DNA from: Selaginella moellendorffii
Lineage: Eukaryota > Streptophyta > Lycopodiopsida > Selaginellales > Selaginellaceae
DNA: 64,000 nucleotides
Reading direction: 5' to 3'
NCBI RefSeq assembly: GCF_000143415.4
Contig: NW_003314366.1
Coordinates: 73,348 to 137,347, forward strand
Of the stretch, positions 44,586 through 56,305 are shown one piece after another. The translations under genes and the position numbers were made by a program. Each line of letters starts with the position of its first letter. Within the stretch, counting starts at the first letter, position 1. The notes under the pieces are model-generated. The model worked only from the letters and a program-made list of their open reading frames with translations. It was not told the origin of the DNA and made no database searches.

Positions 44586-44633
44586 TCATTTACTTGTTAC
44601 TTATTATCTTGAGTTTAGGGTTTTAGCGAGGGA
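44586..44633. promoter_or_regulatory. 48-bp divergent intergenic region, PPR / PRMT7
   Basis: Start codons of two divergent genes are only 48 bp apart, so leaders overlap or core promoters lie inside the opposite gene. The stretch includes TTTAGGGTTTTAG, a telo-box-like motif, and no TATA box. Confidence 0.45.
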
Positions 44634-47287
44634 ATGCTCCAGCAGCGTGTGAATGCGCTCACGGGCGAGAGCGAATGGATTCTCGTCAGCGATGGAGACG
44701 ATGGCGATGGCGATGCGAGCGATGCCTTGGCGGAGAGCATGTACCTTGATATGCTGAATGATCGCGCCAGGAACACGGCATTCTCTTCCGCAATCGCGAA
44801 GCTCGGCCGCCATGGCCATGTCCTCGACATTGGGTAAGGTTAGAGATCCTTCTTTGCTGAGCTAGATAGATGCATTCTTGGCAGTGCTGGGACTGGGCTC
44901 TTGTCGATGATGGCTTGGCGGGCAATGGAAAAGCAGTGCCAGGTGACTGCTTGCGAATCGTTTCTTCCAATGTACAAGCTGGCTCGCAAAGTTTGCCGAG
45001 ACAATGGGACGATGGGAGCGATCAAGCTGCTCCATATGCGCTCGGATGAGATCAAAGTCGGGGTGGACATCTCCAGCAGAGCCGATGCATTGGTACGTTC
45101 TTCTTCCGCTGGACTCTTCTACTAAGTATCTCTCCAGGTATGTGAGATTTTAGACTCGGAGTTGCTTGGAGAAGGGATAATTCCAAGCTTGAGGCACGCT
45201 CACGAGCATTTACTCCAGCCTAATGCTGCAACAGTGCCATATCGAGCTACTGTGTATGCCCAGGTATTGTAAAGTCTCTTTTCCAATCGATGGAGTTTAC
45301 AACTTTTTCTTAGCTGGTCGAGTGCGACTTTCTCTGGAGATTTCACGACCTTCAAGGAGTAGAAGCTCAGCTGCAGGACGGAATGGCTTTTGCTCCCGAG
45401 GATTTCTACTCTTATTTCAAGCACAGACAACATGCTTTTCACGTAGATGAAATCCCCGGTATCAAGCTGGTAATTTAGTAGAGTTCTCTTACAAGTTACC
45501 AAAAACCCGTGGTGTTGCAGCTTTCTGAGCCGTTTGAAGCTTTCACTCTTGACTTTTATAGAGCTCCAGATGTGTGTGGACAATTCACTCGAGCCGTGCA
45601 TGTCAACATGTCTGGGACTGCTCACGCAATAGTTTCATGGTACGAAACTTGCTCAGATTCGCTTTCGCTTTCCTCTCTGATTGAACTTGACAAGGTGGGT
45701 GCTGCAGCTTGACAAAGATGGCTTGATTTGCTACTCAACTGCTCCTCGTTGGGTCAAAGGTTTGTTTTCCTGTTTGATTCTTTGAGTAGCTCCTTCTAAG
45801 AGGGTAATTCTCAGGCGCAAGTGATTGGTGTGACCATTGGAAACAATGTGTCTGGTTTCTTCCTGGACAAGGTATTTCGGTGGAGCAGCACTCAGAGCTT
45901 TGCGTCGTAGTCAGCCACGATGAAACCTCAGTGCGGTATGACATCAATGGTGGTGGACGCTGCAATAGTTTTACGTCTGGTTTCAAGCTGAGCCCACAAA
46001 GGTGTCGCATGCTTGGGGACGGTAGCAGGCGTTCTATCATACGTTCTGTCATTCAGAAAGCTGTAAGTAAGTCCCCTTTGAATCTATTCTTACTCATTTT
46101 TTCTTCTTTTTTTCTTTATGTCCAGCTTGGAGAGCGAGAAGTTGGAAACTGTCTCATTCTGGATGACGGTCTGATGAGCGCCGTGTGTGCTCTATCTACA
46201 GTACATGGGTCCTGCCATGTGGCTGGGTTGTTCCCAGGCTGTAGAAGAGATGGCTTGAAGTACTTGGCGAGCGTCGCGAGCAAGTTGTCTATAATACACA
46301 AAGATGTCAAGCATCTCACCCGGGACGATTTCAAGGGACATGAAGTATACAGTCTTGCAACTCCATTGGATATTGACGGGTTTTTTTCTTTTCGCAACAG
46401 GTGGATGTTCTTTTAGCAGAGCCTTATTATGCCACGTACGAGCATGCGTTGCCGTGGAAGCAGCTGCGGTTTTGGTTAGTTTTCGTTTTCTTATGAGTTG
46501 GAAGTCGTTTAAAGCAGTGAGATTCCAGGTACGAGAGAACGACGCTAAGTCCGTTGCTATCAGAGAATCCTATTATAGTTCCTTGCCTTGGAATTCTCTA
46601 TGGGATGGCTTGTTATCTTCCTGTAAGTTTTTTTGAGACGTCAAAAGGATTTCACTTTTTGTAAAAACAGGATTTGTGGCAAAGCCGTTGTTGCCTTGAA
46701 GGCGTTGAAGGGTTTGACCACAGCTTAGTTAATTCAATGCTTGGAGCATGTGGAAACCTTCCAGATGGCCAAGACAGTCCAATTTTACCATTTTCAGTAT
46801 GGCAATGTGGACGACATGAGGTTTGTATTTTTTACGTGAAACAAGGGGCTTAACTCGAATTTTGTGTTGTGGTCAGTCATTGACAAAACCGTTTCCACTG
46901 CTCGAGTTCAACATGCGTGAGGAAATTCACAGTCTAAGTGTATTTGCAAAGGTTAGTCATTTTAGGTGGCATGGCACCACTGAACGTTTTCGGCATTTAG
47001 CACAGGTTACCTTCGTAAAGAGTGGACTTTGCCATGGAGTTGTCCTGTGGATGGACTGGGTGATGGATCCCGAGAACAAAGATTTGGTACTTTCAACGGG
47101 ACATGTAAATCCAAGTGAGTAAGATCTCATCTCAACGAGTTTGTTCCTGACTAGTCATTTTTTAGGCGGCAGCTGGAAGCAGGGTGTCAAGCTTTTCCGA
47201 AAACCACTGCAAGTCACTGAGACTTTAGAGCTCAATGCGTCCTTCAATGCACAGACTGGAGAGATCAGCGTCACTCAGATGGTGTGA
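44634..47287 (+). CDS. PRMT7: Protein arginine methyltransferase 7
   Basis: SAM-dependent enzyme monomethylating arginine in histones and RNA-binding proteins. About 14 exons (first 44,634-44,833, last 47,166-47,287) give roughly 650 aa with two tandem methyltransferase halves. Motif I is VLDIGAGTGLLSMMA, the double-E loop is CEILDSELLGEG, and the second half has WCDHWKQCVWFLPG, LDDGLMSAVCALS and a THW-like LWMDWVMDP. It ends GEISVTQMV. The junction after SW near 45,640 is odd: conserved coding resumes at 45,708 (LDKDGLICYSTAPRW), but no GT-AG pair keeps both sides. A GT donor at 45,632 would drop three conserved residues. A decayed copy of its 3' half lies at 55,847-56,305. Confidence 0.9.
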
Positions 47288-47289
47288 AG

Positions 47290-48253
47290 TCACAAATATC
47301 GACTCTGTTGCATTTTGGAAAGATGAAAATCAATATTAAACAAATGTAAGTAAAGTTCATAGTTCTTCGTTTCTTCATCCTTCAAGCAGATGGTGTCAAT
47401 GCATGGTAACTTCCGCCACCTCTCAATTGCTGAGTTATATACCACCAAAATCCTGTCTGCGTTGTCCACTTCCACTTCTCCCTCGTCATCGTCGTTGTGA
47501 ACCAGCATTGAATGCCCGAAACCCATATCCCACAAACTTCCTGGGGACCTCAAGGATCTGGCACTGCGCCCGAGAATGGGAGCGCTCTCAAAAAGTCGAG
47601 CATCTTGCCACTGCACGCCACAAACTGGTGAGGGTCAATGTCATCACCCAACGTCCTCTCGTTCGACGACTCCTCCGAGAAGATGGAGCCGGCATCCACA
47701 TCGCCACGCCCTGCCAAACACTGCGCAGCGCATGGAGCAGATCTTGCTGGAGATAATATCTCGACTCCTGACCCAAGCGAACAATCTTAAAATCTTAAAA
47801 GTCTTGAAGGACGCAGTGTCACCGCATGGTTTTACCATGTGCCACGTGTTCGTTACTCGTGAGAGGCCTTGTGATTCCAGAAATGATAAACCTCGAGCTC
47901 TAAACTCTCCATAAATTTTCTTAGTTTTTAACTTTTCTCTTTTCCGGTTCAAATCGCGTGGCTGCTGACTTGCATTTAAAAGCTTATACCTCCAACCAAA
48001 CACAACGGGATCAAGGAGTTTTGCATCTAGGACAATCAATTCCATGCACTCTCTCATGAGAGTTTGGATATTGATCCTCTCGAATCCAACACTGATATAT
48101 CGGAGGTGTACGAACTTTTGTTCGCTCTCCGTTCCTTCTTTGACCTAGAACACAACATGAGATGATTAAGAGCATCGTTTCCTCAACTTGGATTCTGTCT
48201 GTCCGGTGAACGGTGACCGCGTCTTTCAATTCACAAAAGTCAATGTAAGTCAA
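47290..48253 (-). pseudogene. F-box/kelch-like gene remnant A
   Basis: Minus-strand pieces in different frames carry kelch-like phrases (VTNTWHMVKP at about 47,850; YNSAIERWRKLP at about 47,420) and a segment (DVDAGSIFSEES) paralogous to remnant B. One frameshift lies in the middle near 47,560. F-box region not seen. The F-box/kelch call rests only on these short phrases. It overlaps the PRMT7 3' end on the opposite strand. Confidence 0.4.
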
Positions 48254-48452
48254 TCAATAAAACTCGTCTGCCATCGACAAGCTCAATTTTGGCAAGATAG
48301 GCATCCGTCTGAAGCCACAGATATTGATTCTAAAAAAACATCAAACAAAGTACATTCGAGTTCATGCCATCTTTTTTCGCTTCAAGTTCTTAGCTTCTAT
48401 CAAGCAGATGGTGTTGTTAGGCCTGAAGTAAACAGCTTCACACGCATGCTCG

Positions 48453-49230
48453 TTATATATGGTAGTTTCTGCCACGTGAGCTATACACTGGTACCAAAAT
48501 CCTGTCATCGCCAACTTCCTCTTCTTCCTCCTGCTTCTCATCTGGAACCGTGTTTGCCCCTCCCTCTTGCTTGCTCTTCTCTTCCTGGTCTTCCTCCTCC
48601 TCTTCCTCTTCCTCTTCTTCATCGATGTTGTAAGGGAGTTCCAGCACCACCACTCCGTCCACAACATTACACGCCTGAAACCCATATCCGCTTCCCTCCC
48701 CCGCAAACTTCTTGGGGACATCAGAGATCCAGTCCTGCGCCCGAGAATGGCAGCGCTGTCTCACTTTCAGGATGTTGTCAAAGTGCCAGAAGTCGAGTAT
48801 CTTGCCATTGCGGTCGCTGTCATCAACCAGAGGCGTCTTGTTCCCCTTCTCCGAGAAGAAGGATCCGGCATCCACATCTCTCCTTGTCGGCCTCCCAGAC
48901 ACTGCGCAGCGCATCCTGGCATGCACGTCGGAATCCTTGAACACGCTGTTGCGAGTCCTGCTCCACTTCAAGTCGTAAACTTGGACCTTGACAGCATATC
49001 TTGCCGGCTCATGGCGGATATTATGTTTCCATAACAGCACCCAAGTTCATGGAGTAGCGAAAGTAGTGAACCTCGCCACTTGAAGGAACAGTGCCAATAG
49101 TAACGCATCCTCCATATCACTCGCCATGTGCCATGTGTTCGTTACCGGGTTGCCAACAGCGTGCGTTTGCACAAGTTAACCATCGCCAACTGCGAAGTTG
49201 GCGGGGAACGCCGAAAGGATACACCAGCAA
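48453..49230 (-). pseudogene. F-box/kelch-like gene remnant B
   Basis: The frame at 48,453-49,040 reads MRCAVSGRPTRRDVDAGSFF, KKFAGEGSGYGFQACN, an acidic glutamate tract (about 11 Glu, from a CTT/CTC repeat at 48,580-48,620) and DDRILVPVYSS. The upstream NTWHMASDMEDALLL matches NTWHMVKPCGD of remnant A, so the two are tandem paralogues. Either could still be a lineage-specific gene, but neither has a complete frame. Confidence 0.4.
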
Positions 49231-49452
49231 ATCATGAAGTATACCTATTAGGTGTCTTTAACATAGAACGATATAATTTCAAACAACATATAAAAGTAAA
49301 ATGAAATCAGGACAAAAGTTCCTTTATATATTAAAAAAGATAACATAAAAAAAGGGCAAACCAACGTGGCATGTCTTTTTGACGAGTCAGCATTTATAAT
49401 GGGAAAGTTCGGCTAGCCAAATCCTTAAACAGGGTAGGGCAAAGCCAGAGAG

Positions 49453-51689
49453 ATGAAGATGCTGAGCCTAGACGACTCAATAGACGATCACCTGAAGTGG
49501 GCATTTCCAAAAGCTCAAATGAGCTCCTCCATTGAGGCTTGCGTGAAGGCGCTGGAGGGAGATACGATTTCTACGCTGAAGGACCTCAAGGACTATGATT
49601 ACTCGAGTTTCCCGGGGAAATATGCTTTCAAAAGGCACTTAGGTATGCTCTCGTTGCTCTCTTCTCTTGTTGCACCTACACTGGCTTGTTTTCGTGCAGC
49701 TTGGATCGTCCCCCTTGTAACTACTTGGAGCGAAGCTGTCCAGGTTGGCTCATGCCTTCGCGATTGGTGGCTGCCGTTGAAGGACGACCCTAGCTACCTC
49801 TGGAACGAGCGTGAGGCTTATAGACTTCTCTGGCTTGGTGCAATACCTCCCAAGGAGCAAACTTGGTGGAGTGGCGGACAGCAGCAGGTCTACTTGTTCA
49901 TAGGACGGACCAAAGCCATTCTGTCTACGAGGGCATCTGCGGCTTGGAGGGCGAGACTTATCTGCGGCTGGTGGGTGCAAAGGGATCCGGGAAGACGTTA
50001 GCGGTTGCATCAGTTTGCAGCCACATCCAACAGGCTGGGCTGAAGCAGATAGTTTATCTGGACGCAAAATCATACATATATGAGCCCCTGCACACCTTGC
50101 GGGGGCCTTGCTGCTGGCATTTTACGGGAAGGAGAAGATTTGGCTAGATATTCTCAAGGAGAAAACCTTGCCTGAGCTGGAAAACTGGTGTCGTTACAGT
50201 GGCGGCGACAAACTGGTCTTTGTGGTTGATGACTGGGAGTCGCTGCATGTCAAGAATGCTGTGGAGGACCCAGACGCGGCCAAAAAGTCTGAGGCAAAGC
50301 AGAGTATACTACGGGCTCGGCAACGGCATCCGCTGGTCTTAGTTGCTTCGGTGAACAGCAAAGAGCATCTATCCAGACTGACAGACGACAGGGAGGCGCT
50401 GGTGGATATCACAAGCAGGCTTGAGCTTGATGGGCCTTTCAGCGATCAAGAGCTTATGACGTGGCTGGGGATAACGAAATTACCGATAGAACGACAGCAG
50501 GACATGGAATTCCTCACTGGAGGAATGCCACGGCTACTGAACTACTTTAAGGTGTCACTGTGGGATGTTGAGAAGTACCTGACACATATTCATCTACCAT
50601 ATACCAGCAAGCTTTGGAGCGAGCTGATTAAGAAGCTGAACACAGTGGAGGAGTTGGAAGCAGCCTCTGGATTGATTCTCCAGGGAAACTTGAAAGCCGA
50701 GCTGGAGCACGTGAACCAGACGTGTTTTTTCACTGAAGGAACGGAGCTTAGCTTCCTCTGCCCCTATCTGCAGGTTGAGGCAAAGAGGCTGCTCTTAGCA
50801 AGATACAGGGAGGTGGAAGCCTCTTTAGCCACACTGGATATCAAGAATTGGGTCAACGTGGTTAAACTGGATCTGATAAGGCAGCAGACTCCCCAGCGTA
50901 CCCCCCGTATAGCCTGGAATGTGGAAGGGCTTCTGATTGACGTAATGCAGTACCAGGGGCGAGTCTTCATGGGAGATGACACTACTGCCTTCAAACACGT
51001 CATGCAGTATCCCAAGGGTGGGGAAAAGCAGACCTGCCTGTGTTTGCAAGGTCAAGATAGGGAGCTTGAAGAAGGCGTACTTCTGGTTCCCATGGCGTAC
51101 AACGAGAAAGCGATCGATCTCCTGTTGGTGAAGGTGAGAAACGGCACTACACTGATTTTCTACGCCTTGCAGATTTCCGTTGCGAAATGGAAGCTGAAAT
51201 CTAAGAAGAAGTCGCACCTAGTTTGGAAGTCCGTGGTTCTACCTGCTTGGAAGGAGGCCATGACGGGCTACAGCGAGTACGAGGTTCGGTACTACTATAT
51301 AATGCCGGAGAACATCAAGCAAACTGACTTGCCGCCTGATGAGCAGGATGAGGAAATCGTCCCCATAGTCGATGTACAGTTCAAGAAGCTCTCTGACGTC
51401 CGCGATGATCTCGGCTACTTTGACCAGCGGCTCATGTTGGTAGAACCTACCATCCTGCAGCCGCGAGTGATGGACTATTGCATGGGCAGAAACCGTGACT
51501 ACTACAAACCTTGCAGAAACTGGGTTGAAAGGGGTGGCTACTGTAAGCTTCACGCGCAGTAAGTATGGCGTTTCTTGTGCTTTTTTACACTTAACTTGCT
51601 TTGTTTTCACTTGCAGGCAAGACGAAGGGCCCCAGCCCCATTTCAAGAAGCGACGGCTCGAGTCAGGTGGGCGCAGTGTGCCTAAGTAG
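49453..51689 (+). pseudogene. Crinkler/RHS-like P-loop NTPase plus nuclease-like protein (frame-disrupted)
   Basis: Order of features: a Trp-rich N-terminal region; Walker A (GAKGSGKT); Walker B-like LVFVVDDW; a central helical part; then IDLLLV and YALQISVAKWKLK, matching the D...(E/Q)x(K/S/T) core of PD-(D/E)XK nuclease-like domains. At the end come a C-x10-C-x9-C-x2-H cluster (about 51,478-51,555) and a basic KKRRLE signal. NTPase followed by REase-like domain is the layout described for Crinkler-RHS proteins of protists, fungi and some plants. Introns fit at 49,643-49,688 and 51,559-51,616. Two one-base frame breaks occur, near 49,901-49,910 and at the G5 run 50,101-50,105. An intron from a donor near 49,743 to an acceptor at TTATAG could explain the first, but not the second. 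Either a young pseudogene or assembly error; 484 codons remain open downstream. Confidence 0.6.
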
Positions 51690-54046
51690 ATGTTTCTGGA
51701 TTTCAAAACTACCTGCTTCAGACAGGTGTATGCTAATTAGAATGTTCTGGCGAGTATGATACCGTCGGTTTGAACCACTCAGTCGCCTCGAATTGACCTA
51801 CACGACGTTTGCAGTTGGCAGAGAAAAGAAAGGTATCAAAGCTGAGTTTCTTCTGAAGATGGCGGCAAACGATGCAGCAGCAAGGTGCCAGGCAATAGAT
51901 TTAAGAGATCCATCAGGATATTCCTCTACAGTTTAGGTTGCTATGAAACAACAAAGTTAAAAAGAAGTGGGTTTCACCCCTTTCTTTGAAGCATTTGAAT
52001 GTGTTTAACAATATTCTTATAAAAATTACAATGGAGAGTGGTTTTTAGAGAGATTTCACAGCTTGCTAATGGTAATATGGTGGCTCTAAGGCTCTAATCT
52101 TGTGTCATGATTGGCTTAAATATATGTCTCAAAACAATTAAATTGCCAAAAGGCTCATACTAAACTAAAGGAATGCATTATAAATAGGAATTTATATTCT
52201 AGATGGATTAGTAAATGATGCAATATGAGAATTAAAATATTACACACAATATGATATATAAAATTTAATATAGGTAAGAAAATAAAAGAGAGCTGAAATA
52301 TCAAAACATTATAATTTTAATATATAGACTGAATCTAAATACTAATACAGTTGTGGGGTAAAAGCCCAAAGTAATCATCTCCCCTGGGGGAGAGGGGCTA
52401 TAGAGAAAAAAATATAGTAAAGATAATGAGGTTAAAGATTTAATCTTAAATGAACTCTCTAATAGTGATTCCAAACCAAATTATGGTTAGAATTACTTAG
52501 GGTAGGAATGAGCATACACTCAAGGGTGCCAAAGAGGCTTCCTAAGGAAGTGCTCAAGAGCAATTTTCACTTCCGGAATAAAAATTGATTATAATGCTCC
52601 TGGCTCATATAAAATGGTGCCCCACTTAAACACTATATATCTTTGCTCTTTTCTAGGGTCTTGGGTCTTTTCTTTAGGATGAAGGTGGGGGAATAAAGGT
52701 ATTTATATTGGGCTGTTAGGTTACAGTGTTTCTCTTTTAAAGTCCTAAAACAAGAGATGCACTCAAAACTTAGGATTTAAAAAAACTTGCTTATATATCA
52801 TTACCAAAAGTACAAGATATAAAGGGATTATATTTAAGTAAACTATTAGAATATAAATATATAAAATGTGTAGATAGTATACAAAATGAAATAAAATGAT
52901 TACAAGATGAACCATTATGGAATCTATAAAATATAAGTGTAGCTTATTTCTCATAGCTATAACTCATTTCTTACAATTATGGCTCATTTCTCATGGTTGT
53001 AACTTAGTTCTTGGGGTTATGGCTCTTTTCTTACAACTTGGAGGTGTAATGTGCCTTAATGTAAGCACCAACTGATTGTGCATCATATTTCTTGCAGCTT
53101 ATTTACAACATAGTGCCCTAATCTAGTACAATAGCAATTGCAATCAATTAGAGTGTGGCAATGAGTGTGATTAGAGTGCAGTGATGAGTGCCATTGGAGT
53201 GCGGTATTGATTGTATTGTGGTGGCAAGTTTGATCAATTAGATCGCAGAGGCAAACAAACTTTAAGTGTTTAGGGCATTGAGCATGGTAGTTTTTGGCAT
53301 TGTAACAATTTGTTATATTACAAATTGATAGTGTATGTCTTGGGTTTTTTCTTTTAGCTTAAGTTTAATGGGTGTTGTAGTGATTGTGTTGTGGTGCATT
53401 ACAATGCAACACTTACACTTAAGTAAGTAGTTAATTTATGCCCATTCCTCTCTAATGCATATGCATTTTTTATTTTACATTTTTCTTTCCATGGTTGAGG
53501 AGCTGTAGTGCATGTGATCATGGGATGAGATTTAAATTTATTTTCACTGTGGATCTTTGGAATCTTAAGGGAAAAATAGGGATAAAATAACCACTAAAGG
53601 CTCTCTCATTAAACAATTACCCCTTTCTAATTAAGAGAAATAGAGTGTACTATAAGAGTTAAGAGTTTTACACCAGTATAAACAATGCATATTTGGGTAT
53701 ATGTTTACAATGCGGCAGTTTGCTAACTTGTTAGGCCCAAACACTCGTATCATATCGGTGATGCAAACATACTTCTGAGTCCTACTGATATATTTTGAAT
53801 TTTGAAATATATATGAATTAGGAAATTAGGCATTGCTATGCTAATTGAGGATAGTGGAATGGTCTACATATTTATGCTTTTATATGTGTGTGTTTTTTCT
53901 TTCTAGGAGAAAGATTGATACTCTATTAGAACAGGCACTAGGACTTCTTATGTGTAGCTTAGTGGCAGTATTTGTTGAGGTGTAGACTCAAGATTGGAGA
54001 CTTTGTTGTCCTCCTTTCTCCCGACATAGCAAGTGTGACCCTCATC
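51690..54046. other. AT-rich spacer, no gene seen
   Basis: The stretch is AT-rich with no frame above 65 codons and no protein similarity seen. Around 53,140-53,240 there are loose repeats of GAGTG(T/C) and GCAATG phrases. An LTR scrap lies at 52,361-52,440. Confidence 0.5.
52361..52440 (+). repeat. LTR-derived scrap
   Basis: GGGGTAAAAGCCCAAAG, then a G-rich run and ATATAGTAAAG, repeat the order seen at 1,247-1,330 and on the minus strand of the long LTRs. It is the third dispersed relic of this LTR family and shows that the U3-like block is its best preserved part. Confidence 0.45.
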
Positions 54047-54551
54047 TATTGCAAGTTATGGAGCCAACAACATAAGTAGAGGATGATGCTATGGAGGAAG
54101 GTGAAAAGGGAATGGCAGAAGAGCATCCTATTGTAAAGGAGATTGTAGAAAAAGTAGTGCTGGATCCTGAGAATGTAGAGAAAGCAATTCTACAAGTGTG
54201 AGAAGCCACACTTGACAGAGTTTATGTTGCTACGAATGATGCAATGATCATCTATGCTTAGTAGATATCCTTTGTTTCTTTTTAGATTTTTTTTTCTCCT
54301 CCTCCATTACAAGTTATGAGGAGAGCAACACAAAGTAGAGCTACAAAGGAAAGTGAAGAGGGAGTGGCAGAAGAGCATCCTACTATCATGGAGATTGCAA
54401 AAGAAGCAGTGTTGGATCCCGAGAATGCAAAGAAAGCAGTTCTACAAGTGCAAGATACTGCACCTAATGGAGTTTATGTCATTACAAATGGTGTAATAAT
54501 CATCTATGACATGTAAGTTTAGTAGATATCCTTTGTTTCTTTTTGGAATTT
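54047..54551 (+). repeat. Tandem duplication of a ~245-bp coding-like unit
   Basis: Unit 1 (about 54,047-54,290) and unit 2 (54,303-54,551) share GTGGCAGAAGAGCATCCTA-like, GGATCC(C/T)GAGAATG and GTAGATATCCTTTGTTTCTT blocks. Both translate similarly (AEEHP, VLDPENAEKA-like, VYVITN), but unit 1 has stops. Synonymous-looking differences suggest past coding. Unit 2 keeps 66 codons (54,316-54,516). Family not recognised. Confidence 0.6.
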
Positions 54552-54582
54552 TTTCTTTGCAAAGCACTTCACATGGGTCCAA

Positions 54583-54840
54583 GGTGATGGTGGAGGAGGC
54601 TTTAGTTGAGGTTCCCTCAGCCAGCGAGCTAGTAGCTTCACATGATGAGGAAGATGCTTTAGCTAGTGAGGGGAACGCTCCTCACTATGTAATGGTTACA
54701 AGTGAGGAGCTGGAGGTGCCATATGACAGTGGCTCCTTGTGACTTACTAGTTCTAAGTGAGGAGGTAGAGGCACCATGTGACATTTTCCATGAGATGGAG
54801 GCTCCATGCTAGCCCCCTTATGAGCATGATGATCTATGAA
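54583..54840 (+). other. Acidic short open frame downstream of the duplication
   Basis: The frame VEEALVEVPSASELVASHDEE continues to a stop at 54,740, rich in Glu/Val/Ala like the duplicated units. It could be a further exon of the same unknown gene or an old third unit. No domain seen. Confidence 0.25.
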
Positions 54841-55433
54841 AGCTTGCTTATAAGTAAGGAAAAGAGGACTTAAGCAAGACAAAGCTACCAAATTTTTGTA
54901 TATATACAATCAACTTTATAGTTTATTGTTTTTAGGATTTTTACTGATAACCTACAAATCAAGGTGGTGAATGCAAGCTTGAGTAACCTCAACAGTCCAC
55001 AAATGTATGCAAAGTCTTTGTGCAAATGTATAAATGCTTTATTGCTTTCTTTCTTGGAAAGATTCATTAGATCTATTAATTTGCCCATACTAACTCACCC
55101 CATGAATGGATTGTTGATTAATGTTATGTGGCCCTTTAATTGATCAATAGGCTGGTGAGATCGATCAATCGATTGCTAAACCCATTGATTGACTCATCAT
55201 GCAGCAGTGATGGATCCATACCCTAACCACAGTTGCTTGCCATTGGCCTTAGGTTATCCATTACGACAAGATTTTGTGTGTGCTCAAACCTGAATTTTTT
55301 GGAGTGTAATGTGGCTGTTAAAAGTGATCTTGTCTTGTGGGCCATTGCACAAGTTGTAATCAAGGCCACAAGACAAAACTCTCAAAATCCAATCCAAAAG
55401 GCATCAACCCTAAACCTAAAGTACCGGATTGAA

Positions 55434-55655
55434 TGCTCCAGTACGTTTCGCATCTCTGCCTGATCGATTAGCCGGATGGTATCGTCTTGAGCTTCAGGAG
55501 TTAATCACCTCCACAAAACAAGCGCTCAATGAAACAAGTACACGCAGAGGACTCTGTTCTTCTCCAGACGATTGCCTCCGTGCTTGCGAGTGTCCATACT
55601 GGAATGGAAGGGAAAGTCTTTGTTTCTTTCTTGTATGGACTATCCTTGAGTAGAA
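55434..55655 (+). other. Coding-like fragment, family unknown
   Basis: About 70 codons (core PVRFASLPDRLAGWYRLELQ, later CECPYWNGRES) look protein-like, unlike the AT-rich DNA before them. There is no convincing start. It lies directly upstream of the PRMT7 pseudogene fragment and may have been carried in the same duplication. Confidence 0.3.
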
Positions 55656-55846
55656 TGGAGGGCATTTGAGCTTGTGGAAAGAGAAATTCACATTCCATTT
55701 CCCTCTTCATTTTTTCAACTTTTCTCTCATAACCGGAAGTCTCCACCCCTGTGGAGTTCTCCCATGCAAATTCAACATATATAATACAAAGTCGCTTATC
55801 ATCAGGTTACATATTGATTACTTGCTTTCTAAAATGTTGGTCAAAT

Positions 55847-56305
55847 CCAACGAGAGAACGACGCAAAGTCTATTGTTATCCCATGGAAGTTACACGTCAC
55901 AAGGATGAATTTCCCTCTTTCTGAATCCATACGGCCAATCTTATGATCTATCGATCTTTCATGTGTGAGCATGAGACTGACGTATCGTTTTCTCGATTTG
56001 GCAATGGGAGCAGCACGGGGTAAGCACTGTGTTTTGTCTCCCGAGACACGAGCTTCACCACGCGGCTGAGTCTCAGGCGAGAGTGGACCTTAGTCCTGCG
56101 AGTGGACTGAATGATGGATCCTCCAAGTAAAGGTTTGCTCCACCGGACACACTTGTAAGTGCTTTCTCCATCTCATCAGGTAGGCTAGTTTCTACACGTA
56201 GATCATTTTTTCTTTTTCTAGAGGCTGCTGGAAGAAACAAGCTTTTCCGAGAAGAGATGCCCCCCAAGAGAATTTAGAGCTCTCGACGCGTCCTTCGATT
56301 CACCA
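55847..56305 (+). pseudogene. PRMT7 pseudogene fragment (3' exons)
   Basis: Three blocks match exons of the intact PRMT7 in order and strand: CGAGAGAACGACGC at 55,851 (gene 46,532), TGATGGATCC at 56,112 with flanking GAGTGGAC (gene 47,062), and AAGCTTTTCCGA with TTAGAGCTC at 56,238-56,281 (gene 47,200). Small deletions and a stop between blocks show it is dead. It lies about 9 kb downstream of the parent, on the same strand, so a local duplication followed by decay is likely. Confidence 0.7.
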
